Below are positions 33,072-44,770 of a DNA stretch of 64,000 nucleotides, piece by piece. The notes under the pieces were generated by a model that worked only from the letters and a program-made list of their open reading frames with translations, was not told the origin of the DNA and ran no database searches. The DNA lies in assembly GCF_004011095.1 (NCBI RefSeq), contig NZ_CP028129.1, forward strand, positions 62,001 to 126,000, given 5' to 3'. Source of the DNA: Rathayibacter rathayi. Its GTDB lineage: Bacteria; Actinomycetota; Actinomycetes; Actinomycetales; Microbacteriaceae. A program made the position numbers and the translations under genes. Positions within the stretch are counted from its first letter, which is position 1, and every line of letters starts with the position of its first letter.

Positions 33072-33139
33072 TCGCTCCGCCGCGCTCCGCTCGCTGTGAT
33101 GCGGACGCTCCACCTCGACAGCACTGGAAAGGCCGCACT

Positions 33140-33937
33140 GTGTCGTCGTCCTACGAATGGCTCCTGCGCGACGTCCGGCTCAACGGCAGCCGCCGGTCGG
33201 ACCGCACCGGAACCGGAACCCTCAGCGTCTTCGGTCGGCACCTGCGCTACGACCTCGCCTCCGGCTTTCCGTTGGTCGCGACCAAGCGGGTGCACTTCCC
33301 GTCCATCGCCCAGGAGCTGTTCTGGTTCCTGCGCGGCGAGACGAATGTCGGCTGGCTGCGGGAACGGGGTGTGTCGATTTGGGACGAGTGGGCCGATGAG
33401 AGCGGAGATCTCGGACCGATCTACGGCGCGCAGTGGCGTCGGTGGAAGACGAAGACGGGGGAGTCGGTCGATCAGATCGCTCAGGCCGTCGAACAGATCC
33501 GCTTCGATCCGAATTCGAGGAGGATCGTGGTCTCGGCCTGGAACGTCGGCGAGATCGACGAGATGGCTCTGGCGCCCTGCCACGTCCTCTTCCAGTTCTC
33601 TGTCGACGACGACCGCCTCTCCTGTCACGTCTACCAGCGCAGCGCCGATCTGTTCCTCGGCGTGCCGTTCAATCTCGCCAGCTACGCCCTCCTCACCCAC
33701 CTGATCGCCGACCACTGCGCACTCGCAGTCGGCGAGCTGATCTGGAGCGCGGGCGACTGCCACATCTACCTCAACCACCTCGATCAGGTCGATGTGCAGT
33801 TGTCCCGGCGGCCATTCCCGTTCCCGACCCTCTCGCTGCGCAGGCACCTGCTCGAACTCGATCAGTACGGGATCGACGACCTGGAGCTCGAGGACTACCG
33901 CGCTCACGGCGTGCTCCGGGCGCCGGTCGCGAGGTGA
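33140..33937 (+). CDS. thyA: Thymidylate synthase (ThyA type)
   Basis: 265 residues, matching ThyA length. [13 protein letters not shown] (phosphate-binding Arg), [47 protein letters not shown], catalytic Cys in [34 protein letters not shown] (Asn retained, so uracil specific) and GDCHIYLNH. Transfers the C1 group of methylene-THF to dUMP. GTG with GGAAAGG upstream. No dihydrofolate reductase gene is adjacent, unlike the usual thyA-dfrA pair; GDCH replaces the common GDTH. Confidence 0.88.
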   Translation: MSSSYEWLLRDVRLNGSRRSDRTGTGTLSVFGRHLRYDLASGFPLVATKRVHFPSIAQELFWFLRGETNVGWLRERGVSIWDEWADESGDLGPIYGAQWRRWKTKTGESVDQIAQAVEQIRFDPNSRRIVVSAWNVGEIDEMALAPCHVLFQFSVDDDRLSCHVYQRSADLFLGVPFNLASYALLTHLIADHCALAVGELIWSAGDCHIYLNHLDQVDVQLSRRPFPFPTLSLRRHLLELDQYGIDDLELEDYRAHGVLRAPVAR

Positions 33938-33989
33938 CCGGGAGGGCGGGACGAAGGACGGGACGAGCAGGAATGGGGACGCGGTCAAA

Positions 33990-34010
33990 GTTGAGTTCTC
34001 AGGACTCAGG
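33990..34010 (+). promoter_or_regulatory. HspR operator (HAIR motif 1)
   Basis: GTTGAGT-N7-ACTCAGG matches the HspR-associated inverted repeat consensus CTTGAGT-N7-ACTCAAG at 12 of 14 positions and lies upstream of the dnaK -35 box. Confidence 0.8.
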
Positions 34011-34025
34011 TTCGTGACGGTGAAC

Positions 34026-34051
34026 TTGACGCTCAGGCGAGGATGGCTAAA

Positions 34052-34053
<2 letters not shown>
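34026..34053 (+). promoter_or_regulatory. dnaK operon promoter
   Basis: TTGACG (34026-34031), a 16-base spacer and TAAACT (34048-34053): a good housekeeping-sigma promoter, flanked by two HAIR motifs. Confidence 0.75.
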
Positions 34054-36015
<1,962 letters not shown>

Positions 36016-36017
36016 TC

Positions 36018-36647
36018 ATGGCAGCCGAGAGCTACCCTGAGAACGAGCCCCAGAACGAGCGTCAGGATCTCCCCGAGGAGCAGTCGGCCACCGGCGGCGA
36101 AGCGGGAGTCGAAGCGGCGCGGGACGCGCAGGACCAGGAGGGGCTGATCGAGGCCGAAGGGCCGGACATCGAGACCGGCCTTTCGGACGCCGACCTCTCC
36201 TTCCTTTCGGGTCAGTCCAGCGCCGAGACGCTCGCGGCCGAGCACCTCGCCGATCTCCAGCGGGTGACCGCGGAGTACGCGAACTACCGCAAGCGCACCG
36301 AGTCGAACCGTCAGGTCGACAAGGAGCGGGCGATCGGTGACGCGATAAAGGTCATCCTCCCCGTGCTCGACGACCTCGACCGCGCCGAGAAGCACGGCGA
36401 CCTCACCGAGGGCGGGCCCTTTACAGCCATCGCGCAGAAGTTGCGAGGCGGAGTGGAGAAGCTCGGCCTGGTCAAGACCGGCGCCGTGGGAGACCTGTTC
36501 GACCCGACCCTTCACGAGGCGATCTTCCAACAGCCCACCCCCGGCGCCGAGACCTCCACGGTCGCGGACGTCGTCGAGTCGGGGTACTACCTCGGAGGCT
36601 CGCTTGTGCGGGCTGCCAAGGTGGTCGTGGCCGTCCCTGCGGACTGA
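36018..36647 (+). CDS. grpE: Nucleotide exchange factor GrpE
   Basis: 209 residues. A long acidic N-terminal arm precedes the coiled coil (LADLQRVTAEYANYRKRTE) and the C-terminal beta domain ending YYLGGSLVRAAKVVVA. Starts two bases after the dnaK stop, so it is co-translated. Releases ADP from DnaK. Confidence 0.95.
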   Translation: MAAESYPENEPQNERQDLPEEQSATGGEAGVEAARDAQDQEGLIEAEGPDIETGLSDADLSFLSGQSSAETLAAEHLADLQRVTAEYANYRKRTESNRQVDKERAIGDAIKVILPVLDDLDRAEKHGDLTEGGPFTAIAQKLRGGVEKLGLVKTGAVGDLFDPTLHEAIFQQPTPGAETSTVADVVESGYYLGGSLVRAAKVVVAVPAD

Positions 36648-36674
36648 CCTGACCACCCGCACCACCACCGCGGA

Positions 36675-36720
36675 GGACCCCGCCCCGCTCGGCAGCACGC
36701 CGCCGCTCCGGGCGGGGTCC
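36675..36720 (+). terminator. Strong hairpin between grpE and dnaJ
   Basis: A perfect 11-bp stem GGACCCCGCCC / GGGCGGGGTCC with a 24-base loop. It sits inside the operon, so it may attenuate transcription or stabilise the dnaK-grpE mRNA segment. Confidence 0.65.
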
Positions 36721-36749
36721 CTCGCCGCATTCGACACAGGAAGAGGCAT

Positions 36750-37739
36750 ATGGCCAGCCAGGATTGGTTCGACAAGGACTTTTATAAGGTCCTCGGCGTG
36801 TCCAAGGACGTCTCCGCGGCGGACCTGAAGAAGACGTACCGCAAGCTCGCTCGCCAGTTCCACCCGGATTCCAACCCCGGCGACACAAAGGCCGAAGCGC
36901 GGTTCAAGGAGATCAGCGAGGCGTACACCGTTCTCTCGGACGCCGAGCAGCGCAGGGAGTACGACCAGATCCGCGCGATGGGCGGCGGGGCGCGCTTCAC
37001 CGCCGGCGGCCAGCCCGGTGGGTTCGACGACGTCTTCGGCGGCATGTTCGGCCAGGGCGGGCGCAGCACGTACAGCACGCAGCAGAGCCCGCCGCCCGGC
37101 TTCGAGGACATCCTCGGCGGCATGTTCGGCGGCGGGGGCAACCGCTTTGGCCAGCCCAGCGGCGGCTACCGGGGATTCGGCGGCCCGCAGAAGGGTGCCG
37201 ACGTCACTGCCAGCACCACCATCGACTTCCGCACCGCCACGCGCGGCGACACCGTGCAGCTACAGACCGGCGACGGACGCACCCTCTCGGTGCGCATCCC
37301 GGCCGGGGTAGCTGACGAGCAGAAGATCCGCGTCCGGGGCAAGGGCCGCCCAAGCCCCGACGGAGGAGAGCCCGGAGACCTCGTGCTGACCGTCTCGGTC
37401 CGCAAGCACCCCGTCTTCGAAAGGGACGGAGTGAACCTGCGTGTCACGGTCCCCATCACCTTCGTCGAGGCCGTCTTCGGCGCGACGATCGAGGTGCCGA
37501 CGCTGGGCGGCGAGCCCGTCAAGCTGCGGGTCGCCGCAGGCACGCCGAGCGGTCGGGTGTTGCGCGTTAAGGGCCGTGGGGTCACCACCTCGAAGGGCAC
37601 GGGCGACCTGCTCGCGGTGCTCCAGGTAGCCGTCCCGAGCCATCTGTCCGCCGCTGCCCGCGAGGCCCTCGAAGCCTTCGCAGCCGCAGAGTCGGACGAG
37701 GACCCGCGCGAAGACATCCTGGAGAAGGCCCGCTACTAG
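36750..37739 (+). CDS. dnaJ: J-domain co-chaperone DnaJ (DnaJ1/CbpA type, no zinc finger)
   Basis: 329 residues. J-domain with the HPD motif ([10 protein letters not shown]) near residue 37, a Gly/Phe-rich linker with two FGGMFG blocks ([26 protein letters not shown]), and C-terminal substrate-binding domains. The central CxxCxGxG zinc finger is absent, as in the actinobacterial operon-encoded DnaJ or CbpA. Stimulates DnaK ATPase and delivers clients. AGGAAGAG upstream of the ATG. Confidence 0.93.
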   Translation: MASQDWFDKDFYKVLGVSKDVSAADLKKTYRKLARQFHPDSNPGDTKAEARFKEISEAYTVLSDAEQRREYDQIRAMGGGARFTAGGQPGGFDDVFGGMFGQGGRSTYSTQQSPPPGFEDILGGMFGGGGNRFGQPSGGYRGFGGPQKGADVTASTTIDFRTATRGDTVQLQTGDGRTLSVRIPAGVADEQKIRVRGKGRPSPDGGEPGDLVLTVSVRKHPVFERDGVNLRVTVPITFVEAVFGATIEVPTLGGEPVKLRVAAGTPSGRVLRVKGRGVTTSKGTGDLLAVLQVAVPSHLSAAAREALEAFAAAESDEDPREDILEKARY

Positions 37740-37781
37740 TCGAGGTACTGGTCGGCGCGGCCGGTCGGAGCAGGAGGGGAC

Positions 37782-38222
37782 ATGGACGAGAACACGCCCG
37801 TCTTCGCGATCGCCGTCGCCGCCGAACTCGCGGGGATGCACCCCCAAACGCTGCGCCAGTACGACCGCCTTGGGCTCGTCAGGCCGACCCGCACCGCGGG
37901 CAAGTCTCGCCGCTACTCGATGCGCGACGTCGTGCAGTTGCGCGAGGTCGCGCGGTTGTCCTCCGAGGGCGTCTCGCTCGAGGGCATCGCCCGGATCCTG
38001 CAGCTCGAGAACCAGGTGCAGTCGCTCTCCCAGCGCGTGCGCGAGCTGGAGACGGCTCTGGCCGACGAACTCCTCAACCGGCCGGGCCGCCGCGTGTTCG
38101 CCGCGGGCCTCGAGGGCGACGTCGTCACCCTGCGCCACGGCACTCGAGCGCAACGCCGTACGGAGCTTGTCGTCTGGCGCCCGGCACCGCCATCCGGCGC
38201 CACCGACGACCGCGTTCCCTGA
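37782..38222 (+). CDS. hspR: Heat-shock repressor HspR (MerR family)
   Basis: 146 residues. MerR-type winged helix-turn-helix: FAIAVAAELAGMHPQTLRQYDRLGLVRP and the RRYS motif, then a coiled-coil region (LENQVQSLSQRVRELETALA). Binds HAIR motifs, two of which control this operon, giving autoregulation. AGGAGGGGAC precedes the ATG. Confidence 0.94.
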   Translation: MDENTPVFAIAVAAELAGMHPQTLRQYDRLGLVRPTRTAGKSRRYSMRDVVQLREVARLSSEGVSLEGIARILQLENQVQSLSQRVRELETALADELLNRPGRRVFAAGLEGDVVTLRHGTRAQRRTELVVWRPAPPSGATDDRVP

Positions 38223-38303
38223 ACGAGGGATAGCCTGTCCGGGCGCTGCATCACCACCGCAGCGTCCGCTCCGCCGCCAGGAGCGGAGAGCAGGAGGATC
38301 ACC

Positions 38304-38825
38304 GTGGACCACGACAGCACCGACCCGCGCGACGAGCGCGACACTCGTCCGGAGCAGCCTGCGGAGGAAGACTCCGTGGAGGTGGACCCCGTGGAGGTGG
38401 ACCCCGTGGAGGAAGACCCCGTGGAGGAAGACTCTGTGGAGGAAGACCCCGTGGAGGAAGACCCCGTGGAGGAAGATTTCGCACCGGTGGACTCCGTGGA
38501 GGAAGATCCCGCAGGGGCGGACTCGGCACCGGTGGAAGCCGCAGAGGCGGACTCGGACTCGGCGCCGGCCCGTGGCCGCAGCCCGGTCGTTCCCGACAAC
38601 GGCTTCACCCGCGAGTCCTACGCGATTCACGCAACCCGCAGTGAGCTACCGCTGTTCACCACCGCGCTGAACGGTCGGCGCGACGACGTCGGCTGGCTGT
38701 CGTCGCTCTCGAGCGTGCTCGCGGGCCCGGACGGACCCATCGGCTCCGTGGACTCGACCGCCGCCGCCGCGCAGGTGGCCATCGACCGCCGCACCCCTCG
38801 CCAGAGCGACGACTCCGACTCCTGA
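38304..38825 (+). CDS. Acidic VEEDP-repeat protein, hypothetical
   Basis: 173 residues. The N-terminal third is seven or more five-residue repeats (VEEDP/VEVDP) giving a highly acidic disordered arm. The C-terminal half (RESYAIHATRSELPLFTTAL, WLSSLSSVLAG, DSTAAAAQVAID) looks folded and is likely the conserved part. No signal peptide. GTG with AGGAGGATCACC upstream. Position after hspR suggests possible stress co-regulation, but a separate promoter cannot be excluded. Family not recognised. Confidence 0.6.
   Translation: MDHDSTDPRDERDTRPEQPAEEDSVEVDPVEVDPVEEDPVEEDSVEEDPVEEDPVEEDFAPVDSVEEDPAGADSAPVEAAEADSDSAPARGRSPVVPDNGFTRESYAIHATRSELPLFTTALNGRRDDVGWLSSLSSVLAGPDGPIGSVDSTAAAAQVAIDRRTPRQSDDSDS
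38376..38480. repeat. Seven 15-bp tandem coding repeats
   Basis: Unit GTGGAGGAAGACCCC (variants GTGGAGGTGGACCCC), in frame, encoding VEEDP/VEVDP. Copy number is likely to vary between strains. Confidence 0.9.
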
Positions 38826-38883
38826 CCGCGAGCGGCGTCCTTCGCAGGGCTCTCGTCGTGCAGGGTTCCGGTCGTGCAAAGTT

Positions 38884-40494
38884 CTAGTCCCGTGTGCGCG
38901 TGCTCGCCAGCCGCGCGTCGCCCAGGCGACCGCCGCTGAAGCGTTCGAGGATCTCGGAGCCGAAAGGCAGGGCGCGTGCGAGGGGCGGGCCCTCGACGCG
39001 CTCCTCGTCGGTGTAGCCGAGGAGGATGTACATCCCGACGACGGCGATCGCGGCGATGGCCGCGACGCGACCCGGGATCTGATCCATCGTGCCGCCTCCA
39101 GCGTCGACCGGCTCCGCCAGCGTGACGCACATCAGGAAGATCGACATGTACACCGCCAGGTGCACATGAGCGCCGCGCCAGGGCCGTGCGAGTGCGGCGA
39201 TCGGCAGAATCCAGAGGATGTACCAGGGGTGGATGGCCGTTGAGGCCGTCACGAACGCCAGAAGCGCCCCGGACAGGCGGGCAAGCGGATCGATCGACCG
39301 GCGCGAGAGCATCAGGCGCGCGGTGATCAGGCCGGCGAGACCCAGCGCGAAGATCTTCACCACGGCGATGGCCGCGGCCGGGTCGTGGCCGGTGAACTCG
39401 ACGGTGAGGGAGAGGGCGACCGTGACGAACGACATCGGCGCGTACCAGTGCAGTATCGAGCCGGGCACGACCATCGCAGCGACCCAACCGACTCCGACAC
39501 CCGCGAGCAATCCCACCGCGGCCACGAGGCCCAACGCCCCCATGCCGGTCCAGAGCCAACCGCGGGCGCGCTCACGCCAGGTCGCGTCGTGGCGCAGCCA
39601 CAGCAGCGCGAGGACGGGCAGGGCGATGACAGCGATCGGCTTGATCGCGATCGCCCCGGCCATCAGCGCAACGGCGGCGATGCGCCGGTCGGTCTGCGCG
39701 TAGTAGAGCGAGGCGAGAATGAGCGCCAGCATCACCGAGTCGTTGTGGCCCGCGACGATGAAGAGCACCAGTGTGACCGGGTTGGCGACGAGAGTCCACG
39801 CGGTGAGCGGTACGGAAAGGCCGCGCAAGCGCGCCAGGCGCAGTGCGTAAACCGCCATCACGACCACGCCCGCTGTCGAGACAGCGCGGAGCATCGCGAT
39901 GGACAGCTCGGGCGAGCCGAAGCCCGCGAGCTGCACGGCGGTGCGCTCAACCAGGAGGTACAGCGGTCCGTACGGCGTGGGGGTGTTGGCCCAGAGTGGA
40001 TCGACGCCGAGGCTGAACCAGCCGGGCAGGGTCGCAACGCCGTTCGTGTAGGGATTGATCCCCTGCGTCATCAGGCGGCCCTGCGCGACATACGAGAACA
40101 TGTCGTGGCTGAAGAGCGGCACCGTGATCAGCAGGGGTGCGCCCCAGGCGAGGGCGGCCACCACGATCGTGCGGACCGAGCCGGGTCCGGCGGCGAGCGC
40201 GACCGTGCGCAGGCGCAGCCAGGAGATCAGCAGCAGCATCCCGCCACCGACCACGAGAGCGGCACTCCACTCGGTCAGCCAACCCGCGGCTCGGATCGAC
40301 GCGATGAGAGACCAGTCGCGGATCGGCGAGTCGGCGGGGAGATAGCCCACGCCGAGTGAGCCGAGGAAGATGGAGAGCGATCCGAGCAGGCCCGAGGCCA
40401 GCGGAGCGGCGTCGAGAAAGCGGGGCCGCGGTCGACGTCGCCGTGTCGCTGCCCCTGCCGTGACCGGCCGTTCGATCGTCCCCCGTGAAACCAT
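38884..40494 (-). CDS. Polyprenol-phosphomannose-dependent alpha-1,6-mannosyltransferase (MptB-like)
   Basis: 536 residues with about 13 membrane helices, GT-C fold. PLFSHDMFSYVAQGRLM carries the acidic motif expected in the first large loop. NPYTNGVATLPGW and ANTPTPYGPLYLLVERTAVQLAG follow, as in actinobacterial MptA/MptB. Such enzymes build the alpha-1,6 mannan core of lipomannan/lipoarabinomannan-type lipoglycans outside the membrane. The ATG at 40494 is preferred to an earlier one by similarity of start (VSRGTIERPVT). Confidence 0.82.
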   Translation of the reverse strand: MVSRGTIERPVTAGAATRRRRPRPRFLDAAPLASGLLGSLSIFLGSLGVGYLPADSPIRDWSLIASIRAAGWLTEWSAALVVGGGMLLLISWLRLRTVALAAGPGSVRTIVVAALAWGAPLLITVPLFSHDMFSYVAQGRLMTQGINPYTNGVATLPGWFSLGVDPLWANTPTPYGPLYLLVERTAVQLAGFGSPELSIAMLRAVSTAGVVVMAVYALRLARLRGLSVPLTAWTLVANPVTLVLFIVAGHNDSVMLALILASLYYAQTDRRIAAVALMAGAIAIKPIAVIALPVLALLWLRHDATWRERARGWLWTGMGALGLVAAVGLLAGVGVGWVAAMVVPGSILHWYAPMSFVTVALSLTVEFTGHDPAAAIAVVKIFALGLAGLITARLMLSRRSIDPLARLSGALLAFVTASTAIHPWYILWILPIAALARPWRGAHVHLAVYMSIFLMCVTLAEPVDAGGGTMDQIPGRVAAIAAIAVVGMYILLGYTDEERVEGPPLARALPFGSEILERFSGGRLGDARLASTRTRD

Positions 40495-40593
40495 TGCCCC
40501 TAAGGTAGGGGATCGGACTCCGAAGCGCATGGACGGGCGATGAATGGTTGACCAGTCGGCGCTCACATCATGCCACCGGGAGGGAATTTCCGC

Positions 40594-41034
40594 TCAGGTC
40601 GCGTGCGGCACCGGAGCGGGCTCGGCGAAGCGGAGCTGGTTGCCGAACGGATCGATCACCTCGAGCGCGAAACCGAACGGCGTGCGGGTGATGCGAGGGT
40701 TGAGGTACGGGTAGGCCTTCGCATCGAGCTCGGCATGCAGCTCGCGGACACCGCGGAGCGCGACGTGCACGGCCGAACCGGGGCTGCCGTCGCGGTGGTG
40801 CTCGCTGAGGTGCAGGCGCAGGCCCGAGCGCGAGACCTGAAGGTAGAGGGGTGCGTCGAGCGAGGCACGATGCTCCCAGTCCACCTCGAAGCCGAGATAG
40901 TCGACGTAGAACTCGCCCGCCTTAGCGACCGAGAAGATTCGGAGGATCGGCACCGCGGACTCTAGGCGCACCGGCTCGAGCCGACCTGGCTCCTGCGCCG
41001 TCGACCTGTCCCGCGCTCGTCGTCTCGTCTCCAC
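40594..41034 (-). CDS. VOC/glyoxalase superfamily protein
   Basis: About 146 residues from this GTG. The VOC core starts at RLESAVPILRIFSVAKAGEFYVDYLGFEVDWEH-like sequence and ends LEVIDPFGNQLRF. It matches the glyoxalase/bleomycin-resistance superfamily form used as drug-binding or isomerase proteins. The real start could be the internal GTG at 40966 just before RLESAVPIL; neither has a clear ribosome binding site. Confidence 0.7.
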   Translation of the reverse strand: METRRRARDRSTAQEPGRLEPVRLESAVPILRIFSVAKAGEFYVDYLGFEVDWEHRASLDAPLYLQVSRSGLRLHLSEHHRDGSPGSAVHVALRGVRELHAELDAKAYPYLNPRITRTPFGFALEVIDPFGNQLRFAEPAPVPHAT

Positions 41035-41078
41035 GCCACGAGGGTAGCCGCCCTGCACCCGGCGCGGAGCCGACCGCG

Positions 41079-41480
41079 TCAGTCGACGAGACCCAGGGCG
41101 CGAAGCCGCCGGAGGGTCTCGACCCCGGCGGGCGGGCAGCGATCGGTATCGGAGGCGTCGACCCAGTGCAGCGAGTCGATCTCGCCGCTCGGGCGCGCCT
41201 CGCGATCGAGCTGGGCGGCGAAGACGCTCATGTGCACGTCTCGCCCCTCCGGCTCGCCGTGCGCCTGGGTCCGAACGGTGAACAACGGCTTCAGCCCTAG
41301 TGCGTCGGCGCCGAGCTCCTCGCGGGTCTCCCGTGCCGCCGCATCGACCGCACTCTCGCCCTCATCGACCTTGCCGCCGGGGAGATAGAGGACGTCGCGG
41401 CCGCGAGCGGTGACCATGAGGACGCGCCGCTCGCGGACTACGGCGACGGCGGACACGATGATCGGCGGGAGGGCACTCAT
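41079..41480 (-). CDS. NUDIX hydrolase
   Basis: 133 residues with the NUDIX box GGKVDEGESAVDAAARETREELG (G-x5-E-x7-REUxEExG fits) near residue 33. Short NUDIX of the mutT/house-cleaning type; substrate unknown. Ends YWVDASDTDR-like and a C-terminal LRRLRALGLVD helix. Confidence 0.85.
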   Translation of the reverse strand: MSALPPIIVSAVAVVRERRVLMVTARGRDVLYLPGGKVDEGESAVDAAARETREELGADALGLKPLFTVRTQAHGEPEGRDVHMSVFAAQLDREARPSGEIDSLHWVDASDTDRCPPAGVETLRRLRALGLVD

Positions 41481-41616
41481 TCGTTCATCGTGCCTGCTGT
41501 GCGCTGTGCGCTGACCGGCGCCGTGCCGCCGCGGCTAGCATGGGGGCACACCAGAAGGACGCGCGCAGCCGGCGCGCGCCGGGGCCCCGTGCGCCCGAAC
41601 AGCTGAGGAGCAACCC

Positions 41617-43008
<1,392 letters not shown>

Positions 43009-43017
43009 CGCGCTGGG

Positions 43018-43074
43018 CGAGATGCCACTTGTGATGCGTCGGCGCGGCGTGTCGGCCTCATAGGTGGCATCTCG
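43018..43074. repeat. Palindromic intergenic repeat, family A copy 2
   Basis: Left arm CGAGATGCCACTTG is identical to the copy at 21371; the right arm is AGGTGGCATCTCG with decay of the innermost bases. It lies between convergent glyS and the GNAT remnant. Confidence 0.85.
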
Positions 43075-43077
43075 CGG

Positions 43078-43393
43078 TCAAGCAGCGCGCGAGGAGGTCG
43101 CGATGAGCGTGAGATCCATCCCCCGGTGAGGGCTCCCTCGCGGCGGACGATCGCCAGCACGGCTACGTCGCCGTCGGTGGCGAGGCGGGTGGAGGGGAGC
43201 CGGCGCTGCACATGTGCGCGCGACTCCTCCAGCGTGTGCACCGGCCAACGGAGCAAGCGCGCGGCGTCCGCGTCGCCTGGTAGCGCGCGTGGTCCTCGCC
43301 ATCCGCGGATCCGAGGGGGCTTAGCGCCAGGCGCTCGGTGAGCAGAGGAGACGTACGCAGCGGTTCCGCGTCGAACGGGAGTCGCAGGCTCAC
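43078..43393 (-). pseudogene. GNAT acetyltransferase remnant with frameshifts, C-terminus missing
   Basis: Reading minus, one frame gives [20 protein letters not shown] then RLALSPL; a second gives ARLLRWPVHTLEESRAHVQR then RLPSTRLATDGDVAVLAIVRR; a third gives GMDLTLIA and a stop. Joined, these make the first ~90 residues of a ribosomal-protein-type GNAT acetyltransferase. Two frameshifts (near 43280 and 43120) and loss of the acetyl-CoA-binding half show it is dead. The start overlaps the hemA stop region. Confidence 0.75.
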
Positions 43394-44688
43394 GCGGTGG
43401 CCGCGCCCGAATCGGGGCGCGCGGTGGCCGCCGGCTCGGCGGGCACTTCGATGCCGAACAGCGCCTCGAGTCCGGTGAGGTACGCCTCCTGAGCCCCGGC
43501 TCGCGCGTAGTCGCGGGCCCGGACGCTGGGAGCGTGCAGCAGGACGCCCGCGAGGTGACGGAGGGCCTGCTCGGTGCGGCCGTCCTCGTCACCGCGGGAG
43601 CGGGCGCGCTCGATTTCGGCGTCCAGCGCCTCGAAGACGTGCGAGCGCAGGGCGACGACGGCCGGAGTCAGGCTCTTCTCGTCCGCGACGTCCGAGAATT
43701 TCCGGACCGCCCTGTCGACTAGAGCGCGCGCCTGCTGCGATGCGTCGAGCACGTCGAGGGGAGCGTGCAGGCTGATGGTCTCGAGGTCGAGCAGCTCGAC
43801 GCCGGTGACCGAGGTGACGTTGGCGGCGACATTGCGGGGCAGGCCCAGGTCGATCACCAGCTGGCGCTCGCGCGAGAAGCCCTGCAGGCGGCCCTCGGCG
43901 AGCAGCGCCGCGTCGAGCACCGGCCCCGGAGTGGTGGTGCATGTGATGACGATGTCGGCCGAGACCGCCTCGAGCGCGAGGTCGGCCGCGTCGATGGGGC
44001 GAAGGGCGCGCCGCACAGCGAAGCCCTCGGCGCGGCCGGAGGGGGAGTGCACGGCGATCTCGACGACTCCGCGGTCGCGCAGCGCCGCGACGGTGGCTCG
44101 CGCGTAGCTGCCAGTGCCGACGAGGAGGACGCGGGCGGCGCGCCAGTCGGTGACGCGGCTCGCGGCGAGATCGAGTGCGAGGCGCACGATCGAGCGGCCG
44201 GCACTGCCCAGGCCGGTGCGGTTCTTGATCCCGCGCGAGGTCTGCGAGGCCCGCTGGAACAGGCGCTCGAGCTCGGAGGAGGTGGTGCCGAGGCGGCGCG
44301 CATCTTCGAGGGAGCGGCGGACCTGGCCCGCGATCTCGCCCTCACCGACGACGACGGATTCGAGTCCGCTGGAGACGGCGAAGAGGTGCTCGGCCACCCG
44401 GTCGCCCGAGACGACGTCGACGCTTCCGCGCAGTTCTTCCTGCTCGACGCCCGTCGCGGCGCTGATGGCGGCGGTCGCGGCCTCGACGGCGACGGCCCGG
44501 GCGGCGGTCAGCGGCTCCTCGATGTCGAGGTAGGCCTCGAAGCGGTTGCAGGTCGCGACGACGACGGCCCCGGAGACGAAATCGATCCCCTCGGACAGAG
44601 CCGCGGTCACGGCGGAGGAGTCGACGGAGAGCTTCTCGAGGAGATCGAAGCTGGCGTTCTTGTGCGACGCCGTCAGACACAGGAGCAC
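43390..44688 (-). CDS. hemA: Glutamyl-tRNA reductase
   Basis: 432 residues. [17 protein letters not shown] at the start, catalytic Cys in [14 protein letters not shown] near residue 50, [17 protein letters not shown], the NADPH-binding [18 protein letters not shown], and a C-terminal dimerisation helix. Reduces glutamyl-tRNA to glutamate-1-semialdehyde, the first step of the C5 route; hemL at the far end of the cluster does the second. The mRNA may begin exactly at this GTG; a second GTG is immediately upstream. Divergent from hemE. Confidence 0.93.
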   Translation of the reverse strand: MLLCLTASHKNASFDLLEKLSVDSSAVTAALSEGIDFVSGAVVVATCNRFEAYLDIEEPLTAARAVAVEAATAAISAATGVEQEELRGSVDVVSGDRVAEHLFAVSSGLESVVVGEGEIAGQVRRSLEDARRLGTTSSELERLFQRASQTSRGIKNRTGLGSAGRSIVRLALDLAASRVTDWRAARVLLVGTGSYARATVAALRDRGVVEIAVHSPSGRAEGFAVRRALRPIDAADLALEAVSADIVITCTTTPGPVLDAALLAEGRLQGFSRERQLVIDLGLPRNVAANVTSVTGVELLDLETISLHAPLDVLDASQQARALVDRAVRKFSDVADEKSLTPAVVALRSHVFEALDAEIERARSRGDEDGRTEQALRHLAGVLLHAPSVRARDYARAGAQEAYLTGLEALFGIEVPAEPAATARPDSGAATA

Positions 44689-44694
44689 CACGTC

Positions 44695-44700
44695 AGTGTA
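44695..44700 (-). promoter_or_regulatory. -10 element for leaderless hemA mRNA
   Basis: TACACT on the minus strand, six bases before the GTG at 44688. No ribosome binding site. Confidence 0.5.
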
Positions 44701-44758
44701 CCCGCGCTCCCCGAAGGCGGGGCGCGAGATAGAGGGAGGAATGCACGGATGCGCCTGG

Positions 44759-44764
44759 AATAAT
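44759..44764 (+). promoter_or_regulatory. -10 element for leaderless hemE mRNA
   Basis: AATAAT, six bases before the GTG at 44771. With the hemA element it makes a compact divergent promoter pair. Confidence 0.5.
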
Positions 44765-44770
44765 GCCGCG

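Noticed and set aside
29073..33937. A full secondary-metabolite cluster
   Set aside because: No synthetase, synthase, glycosyltransferase or resistance transporter is present. Kept only as a low-confidence linked set.
33140..33937. dCMP/CMP hydroxymethylase of antibiotic clusters instead of ThyA
   Set aside because: The uracil-selecting Asn in [10 protein letters not shown] is retained, whereas cytosine-using relatives replace it with Asp.
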